Assembly (NCBI GenBank): GCA_937883945.1
Contig: CAKZXY010000015.1
Coordinates: 1-34,127, forward strand
Direction: 5' to 3'
DNA from: an uncultured Clavibacter sp.
Lineage (GTDB): Bacteria > Actinomycetota > Actinomycetes > Nanopelagicales > Nanopelagicaceae
DNA: 34,127 bases
The translations under genes and the position numbers were made by a program. The notes beneath the pieces are model-generated. The model had not been told where the DNA came from. It worked only from the letters and a program-made list of their open reading frames with translations, and made no database searches. Of the stretch, positions 24,780-32,816 are shown one piece after another; the first letter of the stretch is position 1; each line of letters starts with the position of its first letter.

Positions 24780-26999
24780 TTAGCGTTTCTCCAAATAGGC
24801 GGCTCGTTCTTCTTGTCTTAACTTCTCCACCGCTTTAGCAAGTTCTGGGTTTGCAGCAAGCGTTGGATCTTGGCTAAGCAGATTCTCCGCTACTAGGCGC
24901 GCTTGAGCAATTAACTCCTCATCTCTAATAACTCTTAGAAGCCTTAGGTGAGATCTTGCTCCAGATTGTGCGCTTCCCAAAACATCACCCTCGCTACGCT
25001 CTTGTAAATCAAGGCGGCTTAGTTCAAAGCCATCAGTAGTTGCAGCAACAGCTCTTAACCTAGCCATTGCAGGTGAATCTTCACTAGCTGATGAAACAAA
25101 TAAACAGAGCCCAGGAGAAACGCCGCGGCCGATACGACCACGGAGCTGATGAAGTTGTGAAACGCCAAATCTCTCAGCATTCATAATGATCATCATCGTG
25201 GCATTTGCAACATCAACGCCAACTTCAATCACAGTAGTAGTAACTAGAACATCTAACTCATGGCGAACAAAAGCTTGCATTACCGCCTCTTTCTCTTCAG
25301 AAGGTAGGCGGCCATGAAGCTTTCCTACCCTTAAATCTTTCATTACATCGCCGGTAAGCATGGGATAGAGCTCCTCAACTGAGCTCATCGCAAGCTTTAG
25401 CGAAGAGCTATCCTCTTCATCAATTAAATTCTTTGCAAGGATTAACTCATCAGGGGTAAGCCCAAATCTCTGCAGATCTGATTCATCATCTGCTGAAATT
25501 CGAGGAGCAACTATGTAAACCTGATTTGTATTACTAACCTCTTCACAAGCTCTCTGCCATGCTCGAGTTAGATGCTCTGGTTTACTAGATTGTGAAACGA
25601 CGTGAGTTGTGATGGGAGATCTGCCAAGTGGCATATCTTTAAGAGTTGATACATCTAAATCTCCAAAGATTGTCATAGCCACAGTTCTTGGAATTGGAGT
25701 TGCAGTCATAACAAGTACATGGGCAGGCTCTCGCGCCTTATCTCGAAGCGCATCTCTCTGCTCTACGCCAAATCGATGTTGTTCATCAATGACAATAAGA
25801 CCAAGATCTTTGAAATTTACACTCTCACCTAATAGCGCATGAGTGCCAATTGTTATTCCAGCTTGCCCAGATGAAATAGCTGCCAGCACTTCTCGTCGCT
25901 GCGCTTGCGCAGTTGATCCAGTTAGGAGGTGAATCTGAATTCCTCTCTCATCTCCCCCAATCATTCCCTCCTCTGCTAACTCCCCAAGCAGTGATAAAAA
26001 GTTTCGATAGTGCTGCTGGGCTAATACTTCAGTTGGCGCAAGAAGAGCTGCCTGACCACCTGAGTCCACCACAGAGAGCATCGCGCGTAGCGCAATAATT
26101 GTTTTTCCAGAACCTACATCTCCTTGCAAGAGACGATACATCGGATGATCGCTAGAGAGATCCTTAACTATCTCGCTCCAAACTTGCCTCTGTCCTGCAG
26201 TTAGTTCAAAGGGAAGTCGCTTATCAAAAGCTGCTAATACTCCATCCTTTATTGGCGCGCGCGAAGTTGTCTTTGCCGCTCTTACTTCATATCTTCTTAA
26301 GACTAAAAATAGCTGCATTAATAGCGCCTCATCAAAGGTTAAGCGCTGGCGTGCCAGCTCTGCGCTCTCAGCGCTATCTGGTTGATGAACCTGTCTAAAG
26401 GCTTGAGAAATCTTTGGATAATTAAATTCTGAGAGTAACTCTTCAGGAAGATACTCTGTGATTTCATCTAGCCCATCAAGTGCTAAGCGAACACATTTAG
26501 CAATTTTCCATGAGGGCATCTTTGCTGTTGCTGGATAGACTGGGAGAAACTTTCCAGCAAAGTCGCCAATCGCCTGATCAACATCATCACCTTCAGGAAT
26601 TAGTAAGTAATCCGGATGAGCTAGCTGACGTTTTCCTTTAAACAATCCAACTTTTCCCGCAAATAAACCCTGTCTTCCTGGGCGCAGTTCTTTCTCGCGC
26701 CAGGCTTGATTAAAGAAAGTTAGCGTTAATTTTGCTCGTCCATCAGTTACTACAGTTTCAAGAATTGCACTCTTTCTGCCTGGAATTCTCTTGACCTTAC
26801 TACTTTCCACCTTGGCAAAGATTGTTACCTCCTCGCCTTCAATCAAGCCTTCAATATCGGTAAGTTCGCCGCGAATTACATATCGTCTGGGATAGTGACG
26901 CAGGAGATCTGAAATTGTTTTAAGACCTAAATTCTCATCTAAGACCTCTGCTGTTCTATCGCCAAGTATTGAAAGCAGTGATGAATCCAGACTTGCCAT
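24780..26999 (-). CDS. recG: ATP-dependent DNA helicase RecG
   Basis: Branch-migrates and reverses stalled replication forks. The 739 residues comprise the wedge/OB domain (about 1-170, with LLRHYPRRYVIRGELTDIE), helicase motif I LQGDVGSGKTIIAL, motif II IDEQHRFGVEQR, motif III VMTATPIPRTVAMT, and motifs V-VI including TTVIEVGVDVANATMMII and QLHQLRGRIGRG, then the RecG C-terminal hook. It heads the long minus-strand run to ftsY. The 169-nt spacer to the divergent rpmB gene must hold both promoters. The DhaL/DAK-domain gene often found between rpmB and recG in actinobacteria is absent. Confidence 0.97.
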   Translation of the reverse strand: MASLDSSLLSILGDRTAEVLDENLGLKTISDLLRHYPRRYVIRGELTDIEGLIEGEEVTIFAKVESSKVKRIPGRKSAILETVVTDGRAKLTLTFFNQAWREKELRPGRQGLFAGKVGLFKGKRQLAHPDYLLIPEGDDVDQAIGDFAGKFLPVYPATAKMPSWKIAKCVRLALDGLDEITEYLPEELLSEFNYPKISQAFRQVHQPDSAESAELARQRLTFDEALLMQLFLVLRRYEVRAAKTTSRAPIKDGVLAAFDKRLPFELTAGQRQVWSEIVKDLSSDHPMYRLLQGDVGSGKTIIALRAMLSVVDSGGQAALLAPTEVLAQQHYRNFLSLLGELAEEGMIGGDERGIQIHLLTGSTAQAQRREVLAAISSGQAGITIGTHALLGESVNFKDLGLIVIDEQHRFGVEQRDALRDKAREPAHVLVMTATPIPRTVAMTIFGDLDVSTLKDMPLGRSPITTHVVSQSSKPEHLTRAWQRACEEVSNTNQVYIVAPRISADDESDLQRFGLTPDELILAKNLIDEEDSSSLKLAMSSVEELYPMLTGDVMKDLRVGKLHGRLPSEEKEAVMQAFVRHELDVLVTTTVIEVGVDVANATMMIIMNAERFGVSQLHQLRGRIGRGVSPGLCLFVSSASEDSPAMARLRAVAATTDGFELSRLDLQERSEGDVLGSAQSGARSHLRLLRVIRDEELIAQARLVAENLLSQDPTLAANPELAKAVEKLRQEERAAYLEKR

Positions 27000-27168
27000 G
27001 CTTCATTCTCTCAGGTGGAGGTGATAAGCCTTAGGCCTACTTTGCTCGCCAAGTAGGGAAATTTCTCGCATAAATTGGGGCGTAATTGGCGAAAGAGGCG
27101 CCTTTGCGGCTAATCTTGCGCCCGCAAGTAACCAAGCTCTAACAAGGGCAAATCCAAGGAGTAGTAAC

Positions 27169-27354
27169 GTGGCAGCTGTATGCGATATCTGTGGCAAGGG
27201 ACCAAGCTTTGGTAACAATGTCTCTCACTCAAAGCGCCGTACTCGCCGCCGTTGGAATCCAAATATTCAAAGAGTTCGCACGTTAATTAATGGATATTCC
27301 AAGCGCAAGAACGTCTGCACCTCCTGCCTTAAGGCTGGCAAAGTTCTCCGCTAA
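27169..27354 (+). CDS. rpmB: 50S ribosomal protein bL28, zinc-binding form
   Basis: 61-residue large-subunit protein: [33 protein letters not shown], then [15 protein letters not shown]. Two CxxC pairs make it the zinc-ribbon (C+) form. The start is GTG with AAGGAG 7 nt upstream. It stands alone on the plus strand, divergent from recG and convergent with thiL 10 nt away. Confidence 0.97.
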   Translation: MAAVCDICGKGPSFGNNVSHSKRRTRRRWNPNIQRVRTLINGYSKRKNVCTSCLKAGKVLR

Positions 27355-27364
27355 TTAAGCTCTC

Positions 27365-28294
27365 CTACCAACTATGTTGGTATCCCCGGTTGATATCAGC
27401 TCTAACTCCATCTAGATAAAGCCCTTCGCCTTTTATTACCTGCCCTATCTCTAGAAATCCGAAGTCTTGCGCCTGGCTACTTCCAAGAAGTAAATGATCC
27501 TCTCCGCCATGTAAAGCATTTTCAAGGGCGCTCTCTCGAGACCCGCTCGCGCTTTCTAGTTCGCTAAATTCTGGAGAATCAATTAACTGCTCAACCCTTA
27601 TATCTATTCCAACTCCACTTGCTGCAGCGATGCGCGATGCATCAAGCACAAGACCATCACTAGTATCAATTGCAGATGATAAGTGCTCATAACTCTTTCG
27701 ATATTTATCGTATTCTAAATCAGGTGCTAGATGAGCCAAGCGAGCCCTATTAGCAGCAGCGCTCTGATTATCACTAGAACTCTTTAGCAGCGAAAGACCG
27801 GCTGCTGAAAATCCTGGAAGACTTGAGATAAAGAGCTTCTCTCCAACTTTTGCGCCGCTTCGAAGTATCGGCCGCTTAACTCTTCCAACTGCGCTAATCG
27901 AAATTACAACTTCATTTGATCTACTTAAATCTCCGCCAATTACTTTTACGCCTAATTTCTGACACTCAGCCTTAATGCCTTCGGCTAACTCAATCACCTG
28001 ATCTGCAAATCTGGCAGGAAATGCTAGAGCTACTAATAAATATTCCGGCCAGGCGCCCATAGCGCAGATATCTGCCAAGTTTGCTGCGCTAACTTTTCGA
28101 CCAACTTGCATAGCGCTACTCCAAGCAAAGTTAAAGTGAATTCCCTCAACTGCCATATCGCTAGCAAGAACGGTTAGCTCGCTTCGCGCGCTAAGAACTG
28201 CGCCATCATCGCCATTTCCAACGATCAGAGCTGAATCGCTCTGGCCATAATCAAAGATGGCGCGCACATTCTTTAATACTTCATCTTCGCGCAA
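27365..28294 (-). CDS. thiL: Thiamine-monophosphate kinase
   Basis: Phosphorylates thiamine monophosphate to thiamine diphosphate, the cofactor of Dxs in this window. The 309 residues show GNGDDGAVLS near the N-terminus, VLASDMAVEGIHF, GRKVSAANLADICAMGA, IGGDLSRSNEVVIS, and SSAIDTSDGLVLDASRIA. The start is TTG at 28294, supported by GGGAG 6 nt upstream. It is monocistronic, convergent with rpmB and divergent from the Lrp-like gene. I see no TPP riboswitch in the 141-nt spacer upstream. Confidence 0.95.
   Translation of the reverse strand: MREDEVLKNVRAIFDYGQSDSALIVGNGDDGAVLSARSELTVLASDMAVEGIHFNFAWSSAMQVGRKVSAANLADICAMGAWPEYLLVALAFPARFADQVIELAEGIKAECQKLGVKVIGGDLSRSNEVVISISAVGRVKRPILRSGAKVGEKLFISSLPGFSAAGLSLLKSSSDNQSAAANRARLAHLAPDLEYDKYRKSYEHLSSAIDTSDGLVLDASRIAAASGVGIDIRVEQLIDSPEFSELESASGSRESALENALHGGEDHLLLGSSQAQDFGFLEIGQVIKGEGLYLDGVRADINRGYQHSW
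27366..27382. repeat. Perfect inverted repeat at the rpmB/thiL convergent ends
   Basis: TACCAAC-TAT-GTTGGTA, 7-bp arms with a 3-nt loop, spans the thiL stop and starts 12 nt beyond the rpmB stop. No U-run follows on either strand, so it is not a classical terminator, but it could be a bidirectional U-less one. Confidence 0.4.
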
Positions 28295-28435
28295 GGCCCA
28301 CTCCCTTAAGAATTGATACTTACGCAGGCTAGCCTAGATGCGCTAACCTCTCACCACATAACAAGTGAGAGATTAAGAGTGCAGCGTCCAACGGGGCGAC
28401 TCAGGCTTATCTCGTCTTTTAAAGGATGGTTAACG

Positions 28436-28672
28436 ATGTCGATCCAGGCATATATCTTGATTCAGAGTGAAGTAGGCAAGGCTGCCAGCGTTACTAAGGC
28501 GGTTAACGCCATAGCTGGAGTAACTATTGCCGAGAGCGTCACAGGTCCTTATGACGTGATCATGAGGGCTGAAGCATCAAGTATGGAAGATCTGGGAAGA
28601 AGCATTCTTGCAAAAGTTCAAGCAGTTCCTGGAATCACAAGAACTCTTACCTGTCCGGTTGCAATACTTTAA
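28436..28672 (+). CDS. Stand-alone Lrp/AsnC-type ligand-binding (RAM) domain protein
   Basis: 78 residues that are only the ligand-binding half of an Lrp/AsnC regulator: an alpha-beta sandwich (AYILIQSEVGKAASVTKAVN, GPYDVIMRAEASSMEDLGRS, VPGITRTLTCPVAIL). No helix-turn-helix is present. I chose ATG 28436, with AGGA 9 nt upstream, over the longer frame from 28313, whose extra 41 residues do not form an HTH. Such lone domains oligomerise and may bind an amino acid, acting as sensors or partners of full-length regulators. It is convergent with ddl. The ligand is unknown. Confidence 0.85.
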   Translation: MSIQAYILIQSEVGKAASVTKAVNAIAGVTIAESVTGPYDVIMRAEASSMEDLGRSILAKVQAVPGITRTLTCPVAIL

Positions 28673-28680
28673 ATTACTTC

Positions 28681-29748
28681 CTAGCGAATCACGTTTCGCT
28701 GCCTACTCAAAGCGCTATCAAGCAAGATTGTGATTATCTGGCTATAGCTCCTGCCCGTTTTCTCCCAGAGCGCTGGAAAAACCGAAGTTGGAGTAAAGCC
28801 TGGCATTGTATTTAGCTCATTGATAATAATCTGATTATCTTCACTTAAAAAGAAATCAACTCTAGCAAGCCCCTCACAACCGAGTGCTTCAAAAGCGGTA
28901 ATAGCTGCTTGGCTAATCGCGCTAGCAATTGGCTCTGCAAGATTTGCTGGAACATCAAAGGTAGTTGAACCATCAAGGTATTTGGCTTCAAAGTCATAGA
29001 ACTCATGAGGTGGATGAACTCTTACCTCACCTAAAACTGAAGCTGTTGCAACTGAATCTATCTCAAGCACTGCGCACTCAATCTCACGGCCTACCACAGC
29101 TGCTTCAACTAAAACTCTTGGATCATAATTAAAAGCATCATCAAGTGCTGCACTTATTTCCGACTCATCTTTCACTTTTGAAGTTCCTCTACTGGAACCA
29201 CTTCTAGCAGGCTTTATAAAGATAGGAAAACCTAGGGCTCTAATCTTTGCAATCTCGAGATCTTTAGACTTATTCCAATTATCTCGATGTACCGTAATTC
29301 CATCGGCAACTTTTAGGCCAAAGTCTGCATAAATTGGTTTGGCAAAACTCTTATCCATAGCAACTGCTGAGGCTAAAACTCCTGAGCCAACATAGGCAAT
29401 GCCTGCCATCTCAAATAACCCCTGAATCGTTCCATCCTCGCCATATGCTCCATGTAGAAGTGGAAAGGCAATATCAATTCCTAAATCACTGCCCTTACTA
29501 TCTTTAATTCCATGAATATCAACAATTAACTGCTCACCACCCTCTGGCACATAGGAAAGTCCATCACTTCCTCTTTCAAAGTCACTCTGGCGCATATCTA
29601 TCCAAGTACCACTCTGGGTGATACCAAAAAGTATTGGTTCAAACTTTGACCTATCAATTGCAGCTAATACTCCACTTGCAGAGATACAAGAGATGGGATG
29701 CTCACTACTTCGCCCGCCTGCGATTATTGCAACGCGTATTTTCTTCAT
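28681..29748 (-). CDS. ddl: D-alanine--D-alanine ligase
   Basis: Makes the D-Ala-D-Ala dipeptide of peptidoglycan in the cytoplasm. The 355 residues show the N-terminal GGRSSEHPISCIS, PLLHGAYGEDGTIQGLFE, the ATP-grasp loop IKPARSGSSRGTSKV (Arg where GSSVG is common), ARVDFFLSEDNQIIINELNTMPGFTPTSVFP (read as consecutive strand and Mg-binding segments), and a C-terminal helix. The ATG overlaps the gpsA stop by 4 bp, so plsC-gpsA-ddl is translationally coupled. Convergent with the Lrp-like gene, 8 nt apart. Confidence 0.96.
   Translation of the reverse strand: MKKIRVAIIAGGRSSEHPISCISASGVLAAIDRSKFEPILFGITQSGTWIDMRQSDFERGSDGLSYVPEGGEQLIVDIHGIKDSKGSDLGIDIAFPLLHGAYGEDGTIQGLFEMAGIAYVGSGVLASAVAMDKSFAKPIYADFGLKVADGITVHRDNWNKSKDLEIAKIRALGFPIFIKPARSGSSRGTSKVKDESEISAALDDAFNYDPRVLVEAAVVGREIECAVLEIDSVATASVLGEVRVHPPHEFYDFEAKYLDGSTTFDVPANLAEPIASAISQAAITAFEALGCEGLARVDFFLSEDNQIIINELNTMPGFTPTSVFPALWEKTGRSYSQIITILLDSALSRQRNVIR
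28683..28700. repeat. Perfect inverted repeat at the Lrp/ddl convergent ends
   Basis: AGCGAA-TCACGT-TTCGCT, 6-bp arms, lies at the last ddl codons and 10 nt past the Lrp-like stop. No U-run follows on either strand. It resembles the element at the rpmB/thiL junction in position, not in sequence. Confidence 0.35.
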
Positions 29749-30749
29749 ACGTGATCAATCTCCGCTCCGGTTTGAATCTTCATTAAGTTAAGAAATGCCT
29801 GCTGCGGGCTAATCTTACTTGTAACCACATCACAGACAGCCTCCATAATCGGGGCTTCAACTCCGACTAGATGAGCAAGTTCAACTAGAGCCTGGGCTGT
29901 AGTTAACCCCTCGGCAGTTGATGAGATCGCTCTCTGGGCTTGCTCAACTGAACCACTTCTTCCTAAAGCTTCTCCGAATGTGCGATTACGTGAGAGCGGT
30001 GATCCACATGTGGCTAAGAGATCGCCAACGCCAGCAAGTCCAACAAAAGTTAATGGCGCAGCTCCTCTAGCAATTGCTAACCTAGTTAGTTCATTTAGCC
30101 CTCTAGTGATAACAAGTGCTTGAGTATTTTCTCCAAAACCCATTCCAATTGACATACCAACTGCAATTGCAATGACATTTTTAGCAGCGCTTGCTAATTC
30201 ACAGCCAATAACATCATTGGAGGTATAGACGCGAAAGTATGGCGCGCTAAATGCCTTCGCCGTTAAATCTGCTAATTCTTGATTAGTTGAAGCAGCAACT
30301 GCTCCTGCAGGCTGTCTTAAAATCACTTCGCGAGCCAGATTGGGCCCAGTTAATACTGAAATCATTGAGCTATCTCGACCAAGCACCTGGCTAATGACCT
30401 CACTCATACGAAGTTGGGTGGAGATCTCAATACCCTTAAGGGTTGAAACTATTGCTATATCGCTAGAAATTAAGCCTTTCCAACGCAGTAAATTCTCTCT
30501 CAAAGATTGTGAGGGAATGGCTAGAACTATGAGTTCGGCGCCATCTAGCGCTCTTTCTATATCGCGCGTTGCAGATAAAGCATCTGGCAAGAGGTGTTCA
30601 AAGAGAGCAGAGCTATTACTATGTTTAGCATTGATCTCATCTATTACTTCTTTATTTCTCCCCCAGATAATTACTTCGTTTCCAGAATCGATAAGAACTT
30701 GAGCCAATGTGCTTCCCCATTGGCCAGAACCAAGAACTGCAACCTTCAC
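29745..30749 (-). CDS. gpsA: NAD(P)H-dependent glycerol-3-phosphate dehydrogenase
   Basis: Reduces dihydroxyacetone phosphate to sn-glycerol-3-phosphate for phospholipid synthesis. The 334 residues start with the dinucleotide motif GSGQWGSTLAQVL, then VLAIPSQSLRENL, LTGPNLAREV, the catalytic-Lys segment ELASAAKNVIAIAVG, and GLAGVGDLLATCGSPLSRNR. The start is GTG, sharing one base with the plsC stop (TAGTG). Sitting between plsC and ddl, it supplies the substrate backbone used by glycerolipid acyltransferases. Confidence 0.97.
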   Translation of the reverse strand: MKVAVLGSGQWGSTLAQVLIDSGNEVIIWGRNKEVIDEINAKHSNSSALFEHLLPDALSATRDIERALDGAELIVLAIPSQSLRENLLRWKGLISSDIAIVSTLKGIEISTQLRMSEVISQVLGRDSSMISVLTGPNLAREVILRQPAGAVAASTNQELADLTAKAFSAPYFRVYTSNDVIGCELASAAKNVIAIAVGMSIGMGFGENTQALVITRGLNELTRLAIARGAAPLTFVGLAGVGDLLATCGSPLSRNRTFGEALGRSGSVEQAQRAISSTAEGLTTAQALVELAHLVGVEAPIMEAVCDVVTSKISPQQAFLNLMKIQTGAEIDHV

Positions 30750-31549
30750 TAGCTCTTTGCTCTCTTTACCTTCTTGAAATTGCCAATTCTTGGAAGATCA
30801 GAGCTCTTAGGATCAAAGCGAATTGCAGGAGCTTTCTGCCCTCTTAATATTTCAAGTAGTTCAGTTATCCGATCCATGATGTGCTCTGCCGCTTGCTCTA
30901 CCGCCTCTAAATCATCACTCTTTCCCTGCCAGGTAGATAGATCAACTGCAGGCCCCATAAGAATCGAAACTTTACTTCTAGGAAAGAGTCTTAACTTTTT
31001 ACTATATGGCGGCAAAACTTTCTCTGGCCCCCAAGATGCGCAGGGAATAACGGGAGCGCCAGTAATAAGAGCAAGGCGAGCAACTCCGGTCTTTGCCTTC
31101 ATTGGCCATAAATTCTCATCGCGAGTTAGCGTTCCTTCAGGGTAAACGCCAAGTAAGTGTCCTGCCTTTAATACTGCAATTGCATGCTCTAAACCTTTAA
31201 CCGCATCCTTGGATTCACGACTTACTGGAATCTGTCCTGCTCCTCTAATAACTCTGCCAATAATGGGAATGCGAAAGACTGATTCTTTTCCGAGGTATCT
31301 CGGGGCCCGACCATTGTTATAGAGAAAGTGAGTGAAGGTAAGTGGATCTACATATGAGAGATGGTTACAAACAACTATCGCTGCCCCACTCTTTGGCAGG
31401 TGCTGGGTGCCTTTCCAATCTTTCTTGATTATCGAGTTGAGGATTGGCCTTATAACTGATGCCCCAAAACGAAACCAGGGATTAACCCCTAGCGGATCTC
31501 CTTGAGGCGGAAGATAAGAAATCTCAGGCCGCACGACGCTCATGGCCAT
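30749..31549 (-). CDS. plsC: 1-acyl-sn-glycerol-3-phosphate acyltransferase (PlsC family)
   Basis: Acylates lysophosphatidate to phosphatidate at the membrane. The 266 residues show the HX4D catalytic motif in CNHLSYVDPLTF near residue 58, the substrate motif YPEGTLTRDE near 137, and AGQIPVSRESKDA. A basic C-terminal tail follows. Two starts are possible: ATG 31549 or ATG 31543. Neither has a Shine-Dalgarno, but TAGGCT lies exactly 6 nt before the second, favouring 31543 as a leaderless start. The strong hup terminator immediately upstream also implies its own promoter. It heads plsC-gpsA-ddl. Confidence 0.93.
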   Translation of the reverse strand: MAMSVVRPEISYLPPQGDPLGVNPWFRFGASVIRPILNSIIKKDWKGTQHLPKSGAAIVVCNHLSYVDPLTFTHFLYNNGRAPRYLGKESVFRIPIIGRVIRGAGQIPVSRESKDAVKGLEHAIAVLKAGHLLGVYPEGTLTRDENLWPMKAKTGVARLALITGAPVIPCASWGPEKVLPPYSKKLRLFPRSKVSILMGPAVDLSTWQGKSDDLEAVEQAAEHIMDRITELLEILRGQKAPAIRFDPKSSDLPRIGNFKKVKRAKS

Positions 31550-31555
31550 AGCCTA
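31550..31555 (-). promoter_or_regulatory. Candidate -10 box for leaderless plsC
   Basis: TAGGCT on the minus strand lies 6 nt before the ATG at 31543 and directly before the ATG at 31549. A promoter is needed here because the hup terminator ends about 10 nt upstream. The -35 position would fall inside the terminator stem and matches no consensus. Confidence 0.4.
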
Positions 31556-31561
31556 GAAGAG

Positions 31562-31600
31562 AAAAAAATAAAGGCCACACCCTTAGGCGTGGCCTTTATC
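31562..31600 (-). terminator. Rho-independent terminator of hup
   Basis: Minus strand: GATAAAGGCCACGCC, TAAG loop, GGTGTGGCC, then TTTATTTTTTT. The stem is complete with one G-U pair and is followed by a long T-rich run, starting about 12 nt after the hup stop. It isolates hup from plsC. Confidence 0.92.
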
Positions 31601-31611
31601 AGAAAAGATAC

Positions 31612-32013
31612 TTATCTCCTCTTGCCCTTCTTCTTTGCTACCTTCTTCTTAGCAACCTTCTTGGCAGCTTTCTTTACTGCTTTCTTAGCCACTGGCTTTA
31701 CTACTGGAGCTGGCTTTGGAGCTGGCGCTAATTTACGAGCTCCAGCAACAATCTCCTTGAGAGCCTTTGCAGGAAGGAAGCGAACTTTCTTGCTTGCCTT
31801 AATTTGGATCGTTTCGCCGGTGAAAGGATTGCGTCCCTTACGAGCCTTGCGATCAACTTTCTTAAACTTACCAAAGTCGTTGATTGTTACATCTTCGCCT
31901 CTGTGAATGTTGCGCACGATTGAATCGAAGACGATTTCAACAGCGTGTGCCGACTCTTTCTTGCTTCCGTTGAAGTGAGGAGCCAACGAAGCAATGAACT
32001 GGGTCTTGTTCAT
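31612..32013 (-). CDS. hup: HU-family nucleoid protein with Lys/Ala-rich C-terminal tail
   Basis: Histone-like DNA-binding dimer. Of 133 residues, about 1-90 are canonical HU (MNKTQFIASLAPHF, VTINDFGKFKKVDRKARKGR, NPFTGETIQIKASKKVRF), with the beta-arm intercalation motif NPFTG. From about 92 follows a Pro/Ala segment and then KKAVKKAAKKVAKKK-type repeats ending KGKRR, like mycobacterial HupB and histone H1 tails. ATG 32013 has GGGG 6 nt upstream. Its own terminator follows; its leader contains a perfect inverted repeat. hup-leuD-leuC is the order of Rv2986c-Rv2988c. Confidence 0.96.
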   Translation of the reverse strand: MNKTQFIASLAPHFNGSKKESAHAVEIVFDSIVRNIHRGEDVTINDFGKFKKVDRKARKGRNPFTGETIQIKASKKVRFLPAKALKEIVAGARKLAPAPKPAPVVKPVAKKAVKKAAKKVAKKKVAKKKGKRR

Positions 32014-32037
32014 TTAATCCCCTTATTTACGCGTGAA

Positions 32038-32055
32038 GTTAAGCGTTTGCTTAAC
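32038..32055. promoter_or_regulatory. Perfect inverted repeat in the hup leader
   Basis: GTTAAGC-GTTT-GCTTAAC, 7-bp arms and a 4-nt loop, 24 nt upstream of the hup ATG and just before the Shine-Dalgarno region. It could be an operator for a dimeric regulator or a 5'-UTR hairpin that controls translation or stability. Confidence 0.5.
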
Positions 32056-32103
32056 CTGTTGATTAATTTACGCAAGAAAATCAAGGTTTTCGCGCATCAC
32101 AGG

Positions 32104-32117
32104 CGGTGTGTCGCAAT
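32104..32117 (-). promoter_or_regulatory. 14-nt motif shared with the DUF4193 upstream region
   Basis: Minus-strand ATTGCGACACACCG, about 90 nt upstream of the hup ATG. It differs at one base from the motif at 10828-10841. It may be part of a promoter or a regulator site. Confidence 0.3.
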
Positions 32118-32161
32118 AAATTAATTGCCATCAACTATCAAAAAACGCAATTTTTATGTGT

Positions 32162-32190
32162 AAAAAACTCTCAATTCAAGGTTGAGAGTC
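32162..32190 (-). terminator. Rho-independent terminator of leuC-leuD
   Basis: Minus strand: ACTCTCAA, loop CCTTGAA, TTGAGAGT, then TTTTT. Perfect 8-bp arms followed by a T-run, about 16 nt after the leuD stop. It separates the leucine genes from the hup promoter region. Confidence 0.88.
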
Positions 32191-32205
32191 GCGCAAAAGC
32201 GCTAC

Positions 32206-32805
32206 TTATGACAAGACCGGAAGTGTTTTTGGCTTGTATTTGGCGCGTTTTTCTTCAAAATTCTCAACTTCATCAATTTTTCGAAGCGTTAAACCGATGT
32301 CATCAAGGCCCTCCATCAGGCGCCAACGCGTGTAATCATCTAAATCAAAGGAAATTGCTTGATTTTTATAGGAAACTAAACGGGTATCAAGATCTACCTT
32401 TATCTCAAGTGATGGCTCTTCTTCGATAGCGCTCCAGAGAGCTTCAACATCGCTCTGGCCAAGAATTACCGTCAATAGACCTGCTTTTAGTGAATTTCCG
32501 CGGAAGATATCGGCAAAGCGAGATGAGATAACTACTTTAAATCCATAGTTCTGAAGCGCCCAGACGGCATGCTCTCTTGAAGATCCAGTGCCAAAATCAG
32601 CTCCAGCTACCAAAATACTAGCCTTACTATATTCAGGCTTATTTAATACAAAGTCAGGATCACTTCTCCAAGCAGCAAATAGACCATCTTCAAAGCCTGA
32701 GCGAGTGACTCGTTTTAGATAGACCGCAGGAATTATCTGATCGGTATCAACATTGCTCCTCTTTAGCGGAAGAGCAGAGCCGGTATGAGAAATAAACTTT
32801 TCCAT
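32206..32805 (-). CDS. leuD: 3-isopropylmalate dehydratase small subunit
   Basis: Swivel-domain subunit of isopropylmalate isomerase in leucine synthesis, partner of LeuC. The 199 residues begin [20 protein letters not shown], then [20 protein letters not shown] and [19 protein letters not shown], typical of the family. ATG 32805 is preceded by GGGAG at about 8 nt. It follows leuC by 11 nt and ends in a strong terminator. Confidence 0.97.
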   Translation of the reverse strand: MEKFISHTGSALPLKRSNVDTDQIIPAVYLKRVTRSGFEDGLFAAWRSDPDFVLNKPEYSKASILVAGADFGTGSSREHAVWALQNYGFKVVISSRFADIFRGNSLKAGLLTVILGQSDVEALWSAIEEEPSLEIKVDLDTRLVSYKNQAISFDLDDYTRWRLMEGLDDIGLTLRKIDEVENFEEKRAKYKPKTLPVLS

Positions 32806-32816
32806 TGTTATCTCCC

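Noticed and set aside
27003-27218. Minus-strand open frame overlapping rpmB and the recG spacer
   Set aside because: It overlaps the highly conserved rpmB 5' end and has no recognisable product.
28295-28435. Possible TPP riboswitch upstream of thiL
   Set aside because: None of the conserved THI-box segments (CUGAGA, ACCUGAUCUGG-type) is visible in the spacer on either strand.
28313-28435. Longer N-terminus for the Lrp-like protein from ATG 28313
   Set aside because: The added residues show no HTH or conserved pattern, and ATG 28436 has a Shine-Dalgarno and begins right at the RAM-domain strand.
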